Shown here: positions 1-5,885 of the stretch, one piece after another
Position numbering within the stretch: position 1 is the stretch's first letter
How the letters are laid out: each line of letters begins with the position of its first letter
Origin: DATLGD01 sp035540755
Lineage (GTDB): Bacteria > Actinomycetota > Actinomycetes > Mycobacteriales > SCTD01
Length of the DNA stretch: 8,606 nt
Direction: 5' to 3'
Assembly: GCA_035540755.1 (NCBI GenBank)
Contig: DATLGD010000050.1
Location: forward strand, 1 to 8,606
The notes under the pieces: model-generated
The model's input: the letters and a program-made list of their open reading frames with translations, nothing else
Databases searched by the model: none
Told to the model about the DNA's origin: nothing
Program-made: the position numbers and the translations under genes

Positions 1-1
1 C

Positions 2-739
2 CCGGACGACGACGACGAGCAGCAGGCCGAACGGCCGCTGCGGCCGCCGCCCCGCCCGCTTCCGTACGAGCGCCTGCGGCAGCAGGTGGAGGAGTGGCTC
101 TTCCAGTTCCGGGAGCGGCGGGCAGCACGGGCCGCCGTCGAGCCGGCACCGCGTCCCGCGCCCTTCGTGTCGGCCGAGGAGACGGTGGTGCTCGACGTCC
201 GGCGGCACCCGTTCGTGCTGGCCTGGCCCGTCGTCCGGACGCTCACCGGGCTGCTCGCCCTGACCGGTGCTGGTGCGTTCCTGCTGCTGTTCGCCGTGTC
301 GACGGCGGCCTGGGCGTGGCAGCGCTTCTCGACCAGCCTGCGCCGGGCGGCAGTGGTGGTCGGCGTCGCCATCGTCCTGGTGCTGCTGGTCTCACCACTG
401 CTCGCAGTCGTGCTGCTGGCGCTGCTGCTCGCCGAGGACGTCGCCGACTGGTTGTGCGACCGGCTCGTGGTCAGCGACCGGCGGGTCTACCGCCGCTACG
501 GCGTCATCACCGCGCACGCCCCGTCGATCTCGCTGACCGCGATCGCCTTCGTCGACGCCTCGGTGCCTCCGGTCGGCCGGCTGTTCGACTACGGCACCCT
601 GAGCCTGGACTCGGTGGCGCAGCGCGACGCACCGCTGTCGCGGCTGGACTTCCTGCCGGACGTCATCGGCGTCATGCACGAGCTGCTTCGGCTGCGCGCC
701 AAGGCGATGCCGAAGATGCCGCCGCCGCAGCTGTACTGA
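2..739 (+). CDS. PH domain-containing membrane protein (5' end outside window)
   Basis: The frame is open to the left edge. The first in-window start, GTG at 86, has no Shine-Dalgarno sequence, and the 28 upstream codons read as convincing protein (an acidic DDDDEQQ run, a proline-rich stretch, then a helix continuing into EEWLFQFRERR). I therefore treat the gene as 5'-partial. Numbering from the GTG, two hydrophobic segments (about residues 47-75 and 88-115) form a membrane hairpin. They are followed by a soluble segment (about 122-205) with the pattern of bacterial PH-like domains (bPH_2, formerly DUF304): LVVSDRRVYRRYGVI, then an isoleucine/valine-rich strand, then GRLFDYGTLSLDS. Such proteins are small membrane-anchored beta domains of mostly unknown function. 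The stop lies 6 bases from the stop of the convergent ABM gene, so the two are separate transcription units. The family call is fairly firm. The cellular role is unknown. Confidence 0.8.
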   Translation, partial: PDDDDEQQAERPLRPPPRPLPYERLRQQVEEWLFQFRERRAARAAVEPAPRPAPFVSAEETVVLDVRRHPFVLAWPVVRTLTGLLALTGAGAFLLLFAVSTAAWAWQRFSTSLRRAAVVVGVAIVLVLLVSPLLAVVLLALLLAEDVADWLCDRLVVSDRRVYRRYGVITAHAPSISLTAIAFVDASVPPVGRLFDYGTLSLDSVAQRDAPLSRLDFLPDVIGVMHELLRLRAKAMPKMPPPQLY

Positions 740-745
740 GCTCGC

Positions 746-1072
746 TCAGCCGCCGACGCGCATCTCCCCCAGCTCGGACCAGCCGTCCTGCGGCACCTCG
801 ACGCTGACGATGCGCGGTGTGGCGGCCAGGTACTGCGGCAGCTCGTCCTGCGCGGCGCGGAAGTGGCCGGACTGCACGTGCTCGCCACCGGCCGCGCCGT
901 CGCGGAAGGCCTCGACGAGGACGTACTCGTTCGGGTCCTCCAGGCTGCGCGACCAGTCGAACCACAGGCACCCGGGCTCGCTGCGGGTCGCCTCGGTGAA
1001 GGCCCGGCTCAGCTCGGGCCAGCGGTCGGCGTGCTCGGGCTTCACCGGGAAGACGGCGGTGATGAAGATCAA
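746..1072 (-). CDS. ABM-family putative quinol monooxygenase
   Basis: This is a 108-residue protein, the usual size for the antibiotic biosynthesis monooxygenase (ABM, PF03992) dimeric ferredoxin-like fold. The pattern fits: an N-terminal strand MIFITAVFPVKPEHADRW, then FTEATRSEPGCLWFDWSRS, then DPNEYVLVEAF, and a late HVQSGHFRAAQ helix with HxxSxHF. ABM proteins include cofactor-free oxygenases acting on quinols and polyketides, but many members have no known substrate. I chose the TTG start at 1072 because GGAGAG (1077-1082) sits 4 bases upstream and the protein then begins at the first beta strand. An upstream in-frame ATG at 1111 would add 13 non-homologous-looking residues and would put the palindrome at 1117-1132 in its ribosome-binding region. 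It lies 83 bases downstream of the regulator on the same strand, so it may be co-transcribed with it. The substrate cannot be told from sequence. Confidence 0.85.
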   Translation of the reverse strand: MIFITAVFPVKPEHADRWPELSRAFTEATRSEPGCLWFDWSRSLEDPNEYVLVEAFRDGAAGGEHVQSGHFRAAQDELPQYLAATPRIVSVEVPQDGWSELGEMRVGG

Positions 1073-1076
1073 GAAA

Positions 1077-1082
1077 CTCTCC
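1077..1082 (-). promoter_or_regulatory. Shine-Dalgarno deciding the TTG start of the ABM gene
   Basis: On the minus strand GGAGAG precedes TTG (1072-1070) by 4 bases. No comparable purine run precedes the alternative ATG at 1111. This favours the shorter protein with a rare TTG start. Confidence 0.6.
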
Positions 1083-1116
1083 AATCGGATCGTCCGGCTG
1101 CTGCCGTGCATGCCAC

Positions 1117-1132
1117 CACGTCGGCCGACGTG
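1117..1132. promoter_or_regulatory. Perfect 16-bp palindrome, candidate operator upstream of the ABM gene
   Basis: CACGTCGGCCGACGTG is a perfect 16-bp inverted repeat with no spacer. It lies in the 83-base gap between the regulator stop (1156) and the ABM start (1072), about 45 bases upstream of the TTG. A spacer-free 16-mer suits a dimeric repressor such as a TetR-type protein. It could also fold in RNA as a 6-bp stem with a GGCC loop. No U-tract follows, so a Rho-independent terminator is unlikely. The role is inferred. Confidence 0.45.
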
Positions 1133-1155
1133 CTCGCCACCGAACGCCCGGCGTG

Positions 1156-2895
1156 TCAGCCCAGCGACCCGGCCAGCCCGTAGCGCCGCACCTTGCGGTA
1201 CACGGTGGCGCGGGAGGCGCCCAGCGCTTCCGCCGCCTGCTCCCGGGAGCCGTGCGCCTGGGCGAGGGCACTCAGCAGCGCGTCGCGCTCGAGGAGCTCG
1301 AGCGGGGTGAGGCGGCGCCGGGCGGCGGCGAGCAGCTCGGCGGGCAGGTCCTGCGCGCCCACCCGGCCGTCGCGATGCACAGCGCCGGCCCGCTCCACCA
1401 CGACGCGCAGCTCGGCCAGGTTGCCGGCCCACGGCAGCCTCGCCAGCACCTCGAGAGCGTCCGGGGTCCAGCGCAGCGTCCGCCCGGGAGCGACCTCGAC
1501 GGCGATCGCCGCGACGAGACGCGGCAGGTCCTCCAGGCGGTGCCGCAGCGCGGGGACGGTGACCGCCGCCGGGAAGCAGGCGACCAGTTCGGCCAGGTCG
1601 CGCGACGGCGCGGCGGGCAGCGGAGCGACCGTGCCCACCACCCAGGAACGAGCTGCCGACGGGGCCTCGTGCAGCAGGGCGGTCAGCGCATGCAGTCCGC
1701 CGGCGTCGAGCCGGTCGACGTGCCGCAGCACCAGGGCCCGGCCCGGCACGGCCAGGGCGTCCGCCACCGCCTCGACCCAGCGCGGGCCGGCTCCGACGGC
1801 GTCGAGCACGCGCGCGTGCGGGTCCTCTCTCGCGGCCAGTGTGGTCCTGCCCGTGCCCGGCTCGCCCTGCAGCAGCAGCCAGGTCCCGCTGCCGGCGTGC
1901 CGCTGCACCTCCCGGCGACAGGCCGCCATCGCCGCGCTCTCCGGTGCCGGCGCAACAGCCCGGGCGATCCGCGACGCAGGCAGTGCGCGCGCAGTCAAGC
2001 GGACCTGCAGCACGGCGTCGGCGTGCCGCCCCCCGCCGGACAGCGCGGTGCACCGGACCTCCGCCAGCCGGCCGTCCGGGAGGTCGACGACGACGTCGGT
2101 GCGCCCGGCGGCGAGCGCGTCGCGCGCCCGGTCGAGCAGCACCTGCTGCTGTGCGCGATCGAGGCACTGGCGGGCCAGCCGGTTGAGCATCACCGCGTCG
2201 GACCCGACGGCCAGCACCGGGTGGGGCCCGCGGCGGCAGACGTCCAGGAACTGCTCGAGCAGCGCCCGCTCGCGCCGTCCGGCCTCGTCGCGCAGCGCCG
2301 CCCCGAGCTGAGCGGCGATCGAGGTGGCCGTGGTGAGCAGCAGGACGCCGGCATCGGGCTCCCGGCAGGTGAGGTTCACGACGCCGGCGACCTTTCCGCC
2401 GACCGGGTGGCGGACGGGCGCGGCGGCGCAGGCCAGGTGCTCGAGGTTCTCCGCGAAGTGCTCGTGCCCGAACACGCGGACGGGCGCGCCGCACTCCAGG
2501 GAGGTGCCGATGCCGTTGGTGCCGACGTGCCGCTCGGCGTAGCTGAAGCCGCGCGCCAGGAACACCCGGTCGAGGTGCCGCTCGAGCCTGCGGTCCCCGG
2601 TGCGCCGTCGCAGCACCGTGCCGGCGCCGTCGCACAGCACGAGGCTGACCGGCTCGGCGCCGAGCGCGTCGTCGAGCCCGGGCAGCACCCGGGCGGCGGC
2701 GCGGGTCAGCGGGGTGTCGTCGTCGAGGTCCGACAGGTAGGGGACCTCGCCGGCCACCAGCGGAACGGACCGCGCCCGCGAGCGCGTCCACGAGGCGAGG
2801 ATCGGCTCCCGCACCGCGTCGCGGTCGAAAGGCTCCGCACCGAGGAAGGCCGAGCGCGCGTCGGCCAGGACGCGAGACCCCGCCGAGGACGCCAC
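1156..2895 (-). CDS. GAF/Fis-family transcriptional regulator (AcoR/MimR-like, degenerate AAA+)
   Basis: This 579-residue regulator has the AcoR/MimR layout. The N-terminal motif VREPILASWTRSR is at 28-40, and a GAF-type sensor region (about 60-205) contains the family hallmark GTNGIGTSL at 125-133. The AAA+ domain (about 320-510) is degraded, and a Fis-type helix-turn-helix closes the protein (SREQAAEALGASRATVYRKVRR). The Walker A equivalent is GEPGTGRT at 344-351, with Arg350 where lysine is expected. The GAFTGA loop that contacts sigma-54 is absent, and the Walker B segment LVLRHVDRLD is atypical. This fits actinobacteria, which lack sigma-54. Related proteins activate catabolic operons, for example MimR for mycobacterial propane monooxygenase. 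The start is GTG with GGAGGG 7 bases upstream (2903-2908). It is divergent from the dehydrogenase operon, its likely target, and may also regulate itself. The effector is unknown; an alcohol, ketone or phenol would be guesses. Confidence 0.9.
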   Translation of the reverse strand: MASSAGSRVLADARSAFLGAEPFDRDAVREPILASWTRSRARSVPLVAGEVPYLSDLDDDTPLTRAAARVLPGLDDALGAEPVSLVLCDGAGTVLRRRTGDRRLERHLDRVFLARGFSYAERHVGTNGIGTSLECGAPVRVFGHEHFAENLEHLACAAAPVRHPVGGKVAGVVNLTCREPDAGVLLLTTATSIAAQLGAALRDEAGRRERALLEQFLDVCRRGPHPVLAVGSDAVMLNRLARQCLDRAQQQVLLDRARDALAAGRTDVVVDLPDGRLAEVRCTALSGGGRHADAVLQVRLTARALPASRIARAVAPAPESAAMAACRREVQRHAGSGTWLLLQGEPGTGRTTLAAREDPHARVLDAVGAGPRWVEAVADALAVPGRALVLRHVDRLDAGGLHALTALLHEAPSAARSWVVGTVAPLPAAPSRDLAELVACFPAAVTVPALRHRLEDLPRLVAAIAVEVAPGRTLRWTPDALEVLARLPWAGNLAELRVVVERAGAVHRDGRVGAQDLPAELLAAARRRLTPLELLERDALLSALAQAHGSREQAAEALGASRATVYRKVRRYGLAGSLG

Positions 2896-3020
2896 GGCCG
2901 TTCCCTCCGTTCGCAGCGGCCGGGCCGCGTCTCAGTTTGAGACGGTGCCGCGACACCCGCCGCCTGCCGTGTCAGCCTGCCAGAAGGACGTGACCCACAC
3001 CACACGATCAGGAGGCAAGG
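2896..3020. promoter_or_regulatory. Divergent promoter region between regulator and dehydrogenase operon
   Basis: This 125-base non-coding gap must hold the promoters of both divergent units. Besides the 2928-2944 dyad it has a weaker inverted pair, GACAC (2952-2956) and GTGTC (2969-2973). AGGAGG at 3010-3015 serves the dehydrogenase. I could not pick out a convincing -35/-10 pair. TTGAGA at 2937-2942 overlaps the dyad, but no matching -10 box lies 16-18 bases on. A sigma-54 -24/-12 element is not visible either. Confidence 0.6.
2928..2944. promoter_or_regulatory. Inverted repeat CGTCTCA-GTT-TGAGACG, candidate operator of the divergent regulator
   Basis: Two perfect 7-bp arms are separated by 3 bases. 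The centre is about 41 bases from the regulator GTG (2895) and 85 bases from the dehydrogenase GTG (3021). It is the only strong dyad in the 125-base divergent region and is AT-richer than its surroundings. Fis-type helix-turn-helix dimers bind spaced dyads of this size, so the adjacent regulator is the natural candidate. That assignment is inferred. Confidence 0.55.
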
Positions 3021-4046
3021 GTGCGAGCGGTACGGGTGCACGAGTACCACCAGAAGCCGCGACTGGACCAGGTTCAGGAACCTGCGCTCGCCGGGCCGCT
3101 GGACGTGATCGTCAAGATCGGGGGCGCCGGCGTCTGCCGCACGGACCTGCACATCGTCGACGGCGACTGGGCCGAGGCGATGGGCCCGTCGCTCCCGTAC
3201 ACGATCGGGCACGAGAACGCCGGCTGGGTGCACGCCGTCGGCGAGGGCGTCACCAACGTCGCGGTGGGCGACACGGTCATCCTGCATCCGCAGCCGTCCT
3301 GCGGGCTGTGCCTGGCGTGCCGAGCCGGGCACGACATGCAGTGCGACAACGCCTTCTTCCCCGGCCTGTCCGACCACGACGGCGGCATGGCCGACTTCCT
3401 GCGCACGACTGCGCGGGCCTGCGTGAAGCTCGACCCGGGCACCGACCCCGCCGACGTCGCCGCGCTCGCCGACGCCGGCCTGACCGCCTACCACGCGGTG
3501 CGCAAGGCCGTGCCGCTGCTGCCGCCCGGCACCACCGCGGTCGTGCAGGGCGCCGGCGGCCTCGGGCACATCGGCATCCAGTGCCTGGAGGCGTTGACGG
3601 CCGCGCGCGTCGTCGTCGTCGACAAGAACCCCGACGCGCTGGCGCTGGCCGAGGAGCTGGGGGCTCATGCCACCGTCGTCGCCGACGGCACGCACGTCGA
3701 GCAGGTGCTCGAGGTGACCGGCGGCGGGGCACAGGTGGTCTTCGACTTCGTCGCCGAGCAGGGCGCCGAGCAGGACGCGTGGGCGATGACCCGGCCGGCC
3801 GGGTCGATGTTCGTCATCGGCTACGGCGGCACGCTGCAGATGCCCACGCTGGACTTCGTCGCCGGCGAGAAGAACATCGTCGGCAACATCGTCGGCACCT
3901 ACACCGACCTGGTCGAGCTGATGGTGCTGGCCCAGTCCGGCCGGGTCACCCTGCACACCCAGCGCTACCCGCTCGACGAGGCGCTCACCGCGCTGTCCGA
4001 TCTCGAGGCCGGCCGCGTCCGCGGCCGGGCGATCCTCATCCCCTGA
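3021..4046 (+). CDS. Zinc-dependent NAD(P) alcohol dehydrogenase (MDR family)
   Basis: This 341-residue medium-chain zinc dehydrogenase oxidises an alcohol to a ketone or aldehyde with NAD(P). The catalytic zinc set is Cys39 (GVCRTDLH), His64-Glu65 (GHENAGWV) and probably Asp151 (ALADAGLTAYHA). The structural zinc is held by Cys94, Cys97, Cys100 and Cys108. The Rossmann motif GAGGLG is at 177-182. Asp201 at the end of the second strand (VVVVDKN) favours NAD over NADP. The length is normal for the family. The start is GTG, with AGGAGG at 3010-3015. It is first in an operon with the amidohydrolase 30 bases downstream. Similar dehydrogenases accompany propane monooxygenase operons, where they are thought to act on propanols. 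That substrate is inferred for this protein. Confidence 0.93.
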   Translation: MRAVRVHEYHQKPRLDQVQEPALAGPLDVIVKIGGAGVCRTDLHIVDGDWAEAMGPSLPYTIGHENAGWVHAVGEGVTNVAVGDTVILHPQPSCGLCLACRAGHDMQCDNAFFPGLSDHDGGMADFLRTTARACVKLDPGTDPADVAALADAGLTAYHAVRKAVPLLPPGTTAVVQGAGGLGHIGIQCLEALTAARVVVVDKNPDALALAEELGAHATVVADGTHVEQVLEVTGGGAQVVFDFVAEQGAEQDAWAMTRPAGSMFVIGYGGTLQMPTLDFVAGEKNIVGNIVGTYTDLVELMVLAQSGRVTLHTQRYPLDEALTALSDLEAGRVRGRAILIP

Positions 4047-4076
4047 CCCGCACAGCCGAGGACAAGGAGCACGGCC

Positions 4077-5144
4077 ATGTACGAGGTGGACGCCGAGAAG
4101 TACTTCGTCGTGGACGGTCACTGCCACTTCTGGGACGCCAGCCGGGAGAACTGGGTCCCGGGCCAGGAGCAGTTCGCGAAGGGCTGGATCGACTGCTTCT
4201 ACGGCTACCACCAGCTCGGACCGCCCGAGACGCACTGGGACCCCGAGAAGTACCTGAAGATCTCTGCCGACGACTGGGAGCGGGACGTCTTCGTCGACGG
4301 CCACGTCGACCACGCGATCTTCCAGTCGACCTACCTGAAGAGCTGGTACACCAACGGCTTCAACACCGCCGAGCGCAACGCCGAGCTCTTCGATCGGCTC
4401 GGGGACAGGATCACCGTCAACGGCCGGTTCGACCCGCGTGACGGCGACGCGGGCATGGCCGAGCTCGAGCGCGACGCGGCGACCTACAACCTCAAGGGCG
4501 TGAAGCTCTACACCGCCGAGTGGAACGGCGACTCCCGCGGCTACAAGCTGACCACGCCCGAGGCCTACCGGTTCCTGCAGCGGACGCAGGAGCTGGGGAT
4601 CAAGAACATCCACGTCCACAAGGGCCCGACGATCTGGCCGCTGGACAAGGACGCCTTCGACGTCGCGGACATCGACCGTGCGGCCACCGACTTCCCCGAC
4701 CTGAACTTCGTGGTCGAGCACGTCGGGCTGCCCCGCATCGAGGACTTCTGCTTCATGGCCACGCAGGAGCCGAACGTGTACGCGGGGCTGTCGGTCGTGG
4801 TCGGCGGGCTCATGCACGCGCGGCCGAAGTTCTTCGCCAAGGTCATGGGCGAGCTGCTGTTCTGGGTCGGCGAAGACAAGATGATCTTCGGCAGCGACTA
4901 CATGATCTGGGAGCCCAGGTGGCAGGTCGAGGGGCTGGCCAGCTGGCAGATGCCCGACGACGAGGCGTTCTCCGACTTCCAGCGCCTGACCGTCGCGTCG
5001 AGGAAGAAGATCCTCGGCCTGAACGCCGCCCGGCTGTACGACATCCCGGTGCCCGAGGAGCTGCAGCTGCCGCCGGAGGCCGGGACACCGGCCGCTCAGG
5101 ACGACGCGAAGCTGGTGGAGCAGCCCGTCAGGGCGCCGGCGTGA
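4077..5144 (+). CDS. Amidohydrolase-2 family metal-dependent hydrolase
   Basis: This 355-residue TIM-barrel protein of the amidohydrolase-related family (PF04909) is cytoplasmic, with no signal peptide. Likely metal and active-site residues are visible: His15 and His17 (HCHFWD), Lys143 (GVKLY), His179 and His181 (IHVHKGP), His215 (VEHVGLP) and Asp274 (FGSDY). Members include decarboxylases and hydrolases of small carboxylates, lactones and amides. Proteins of this subtype are found in actinobacterial prm/mim-type monooxygenase operons, where to my knowledge the reaction is unproven. The ATG is preceded by AAGGAG (4064-4069) at 7 bases. The gene starts 30 bases after the dehydrogenase, and its stop overlaps the next start (GTGA at 5141-5144), which suggests translational coupling. 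The final 30 or so residues are rich in alanine, proline and glutamate and are probably a flexible tail. Substrate unknown. Confidence 0.9.
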   Translation: MYEVDAEKYFVVDGHCHFWDASRENWVPGQEQFAKGWIDCFYGYHQLGPPETHWDPEKYLKISADDWERDVFVDGHVDHAIFQSTYLKSWYTNGFNTAERNAELFDRLGDRITVNGRFDPRDGDAGMAELERDAATYNLKGVKLYTAEWNGDSRGYKLTTPEAYRFLQRTQELGIKNIHVHKGPTIWPLDKDAFDVADIDRAATDFPDLNFVVEHVGLPRIEDFCFMATQEPNVYAGLSVVVGGLMHARPKFFAKVMGELLFWVGEDKMIFGSDYMIWEPRWQVEGLASWQMPDDEAFSDFQRLTVASRKKILGLNAARLYDIPVPEELQLPPEAGTPAAQDDAKLVEQPVRAPA

Positions 5145-5872
5145 CGTCCGTCCTGACCCCCGCGCCGGCCCGGGTCGACCCGGCAACGGTGCTGGCCGCG
5201 CTCGACACCGTTCTCGACCCTGAGCTGGACGAGCCGATCACCGCACTCGACTTCGTCGAGTCCTGCGAGGTCGACGACGACGGCTCGGTGCGCGTGCGGC
5301 TGCGCCTGCCCACGTTCTTCTGCGCGCCGAACTTCTCCTTCCTCATGGTCGCCGACGCCTACGACGCCGTGCACGCGGTGGCCGGGGTCGGGGCGGTCGA
5401 CGTGCAGCTGGCCGACCACCATGCGGCTCAGGAGATCAACGGCGGCGTGGCGGCGCATGCCGGCTTCGTCGCGACCTTCGCCGGCGAGGCCACCGACGAG
5501 CTGCACGAGCTGCGCGCCCGCTTCCTGGCCAAGGCCGCGCTGGCCGGGCAGGACCGGGTGGCCCGGCCGCTCGTCGACGCCGGCGCCACCCCGCAGCAGC
5601 TCGCCGACATGAGCCTGGGACAGGTCCCGGACTCGGTCGACCTGCGCCGGTTGCGTGAGCGGCGGGCGGCGCTGGGCCTGCCGGCCGGCGACGACGCTCC
5701 GCTGCTCGTGCGGGTCGAGGACGGCAGCCCGGTGCCGGTCGAGCAGGTGCCGCTGCACCTGCGGCGGGCCCGGCTCACCCGGACCGGTATCGAGGTCAAC
5801 GGCGAGCACTGCCGCAGCCTGCTGGCGACCCGGTACGCCACGGCTCCGGGGAACCCGACCGCTCCGACCTGA
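5141..5872 (+). CDS. MIP18/DUF59-type iron-sulfur assembly protein with C-terminal extension
   Basis: This 243-residue protein starts at GTG 5141 inside the GTGA overlap with the amidohydrolase stop. There is only a weak ribosome-binding site, so translation probably depends on coupling. Residues about 14-100 match the MIP18/DUF59 (SufT/PaaD-like) domain: LDPELDEPITALDFVES, then LPTFFCAPNFSFLM, with Cys61 at the conserved cysteine position. Such domains take part in iron-sulfur or iron-centre maturation. The remaining roughly 140 residues are mostly charged helix, ending in a GEHCRSLLATRY motif with Cys224. Cys42, Cys61 and Cys224 are the only cysteines. Proteins of this kind sit in prm/mim-type oxygenase operons, and a role in loading an iron centre of a partner enzyme is inferred. 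The partner oxygenase is absent from the window. The amidohydrolase is the immediate translational partner. Confidence 0.82.
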   Translation: MTSVLTPAPARVDPATVLAALDTVLDPELDEPITALDFVESCEVDDDGSVRVRLRLPTFFCAPNFSFLMVADAYDAVHAVAGVGAVDVQLADHHAAQEINGGVAAHAGFVATFAGEATDELHELRARFLAKAALAGQDRVARPLVDAGATPQQLADMSLGQVPDSVDLRRLRERRAALGLPAGDDAPLLVRVEDGSPVPVEQVPLHLRRARLTRTGIEVNGEHCRSLLATRYATAPGNPTAPT

Positions 5873-5885
5873 AGGAGCGCCCAGC

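Noticed and set aside
737..748. TGAGC-TC-GCTCA dyad spanning both convergent stop codons as a bidirectional terminator
   Set aside because: A 5-bp stem with a 2-base loop and no U-tract is too weak. The symmetry follows largely from two facing TGA stops.
1073..1111. N-terminal extension of the ABM protein from ATG 1111
   Set aside because: It has no good ribosome-binding site, the extra residues precede the first fold strand, and the 16-bp palindrome would sit just upstream of the start. TTG 1072 is better supported.
1153..2940. Plus-strand open frame covering the regulator gene
   Set aside because: It is antisense to the GAF/Fis regulator, with repetitive Gln/Arg/Gly composition and no recognisable domain.
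2952..2973. GACAC...GTGTC inverted pair as a second operator
   Set aside because: The arms are only 5 bp with a 12-base spacer, which is expected by chance. It is mentioned only as part of the intergenic description.
2896..3020. Sigma-54 (-24/-12) promoter controlled by the AAA+ regulator
   Set aside because: No GG-N10-GC element in a suitable context was seen, the regulator lacks GAFTGA, and actinobacteria generally lack sigma-54.
2706..5186. Long minus-strand open frame opposite the dehydrogenase operon
   Set aside because: It is antisense to three well-supported genes, has low-complexity Arg/Gly/Val/Asp-rich composition and no domain. It is a by-product of GC-rich third positions.
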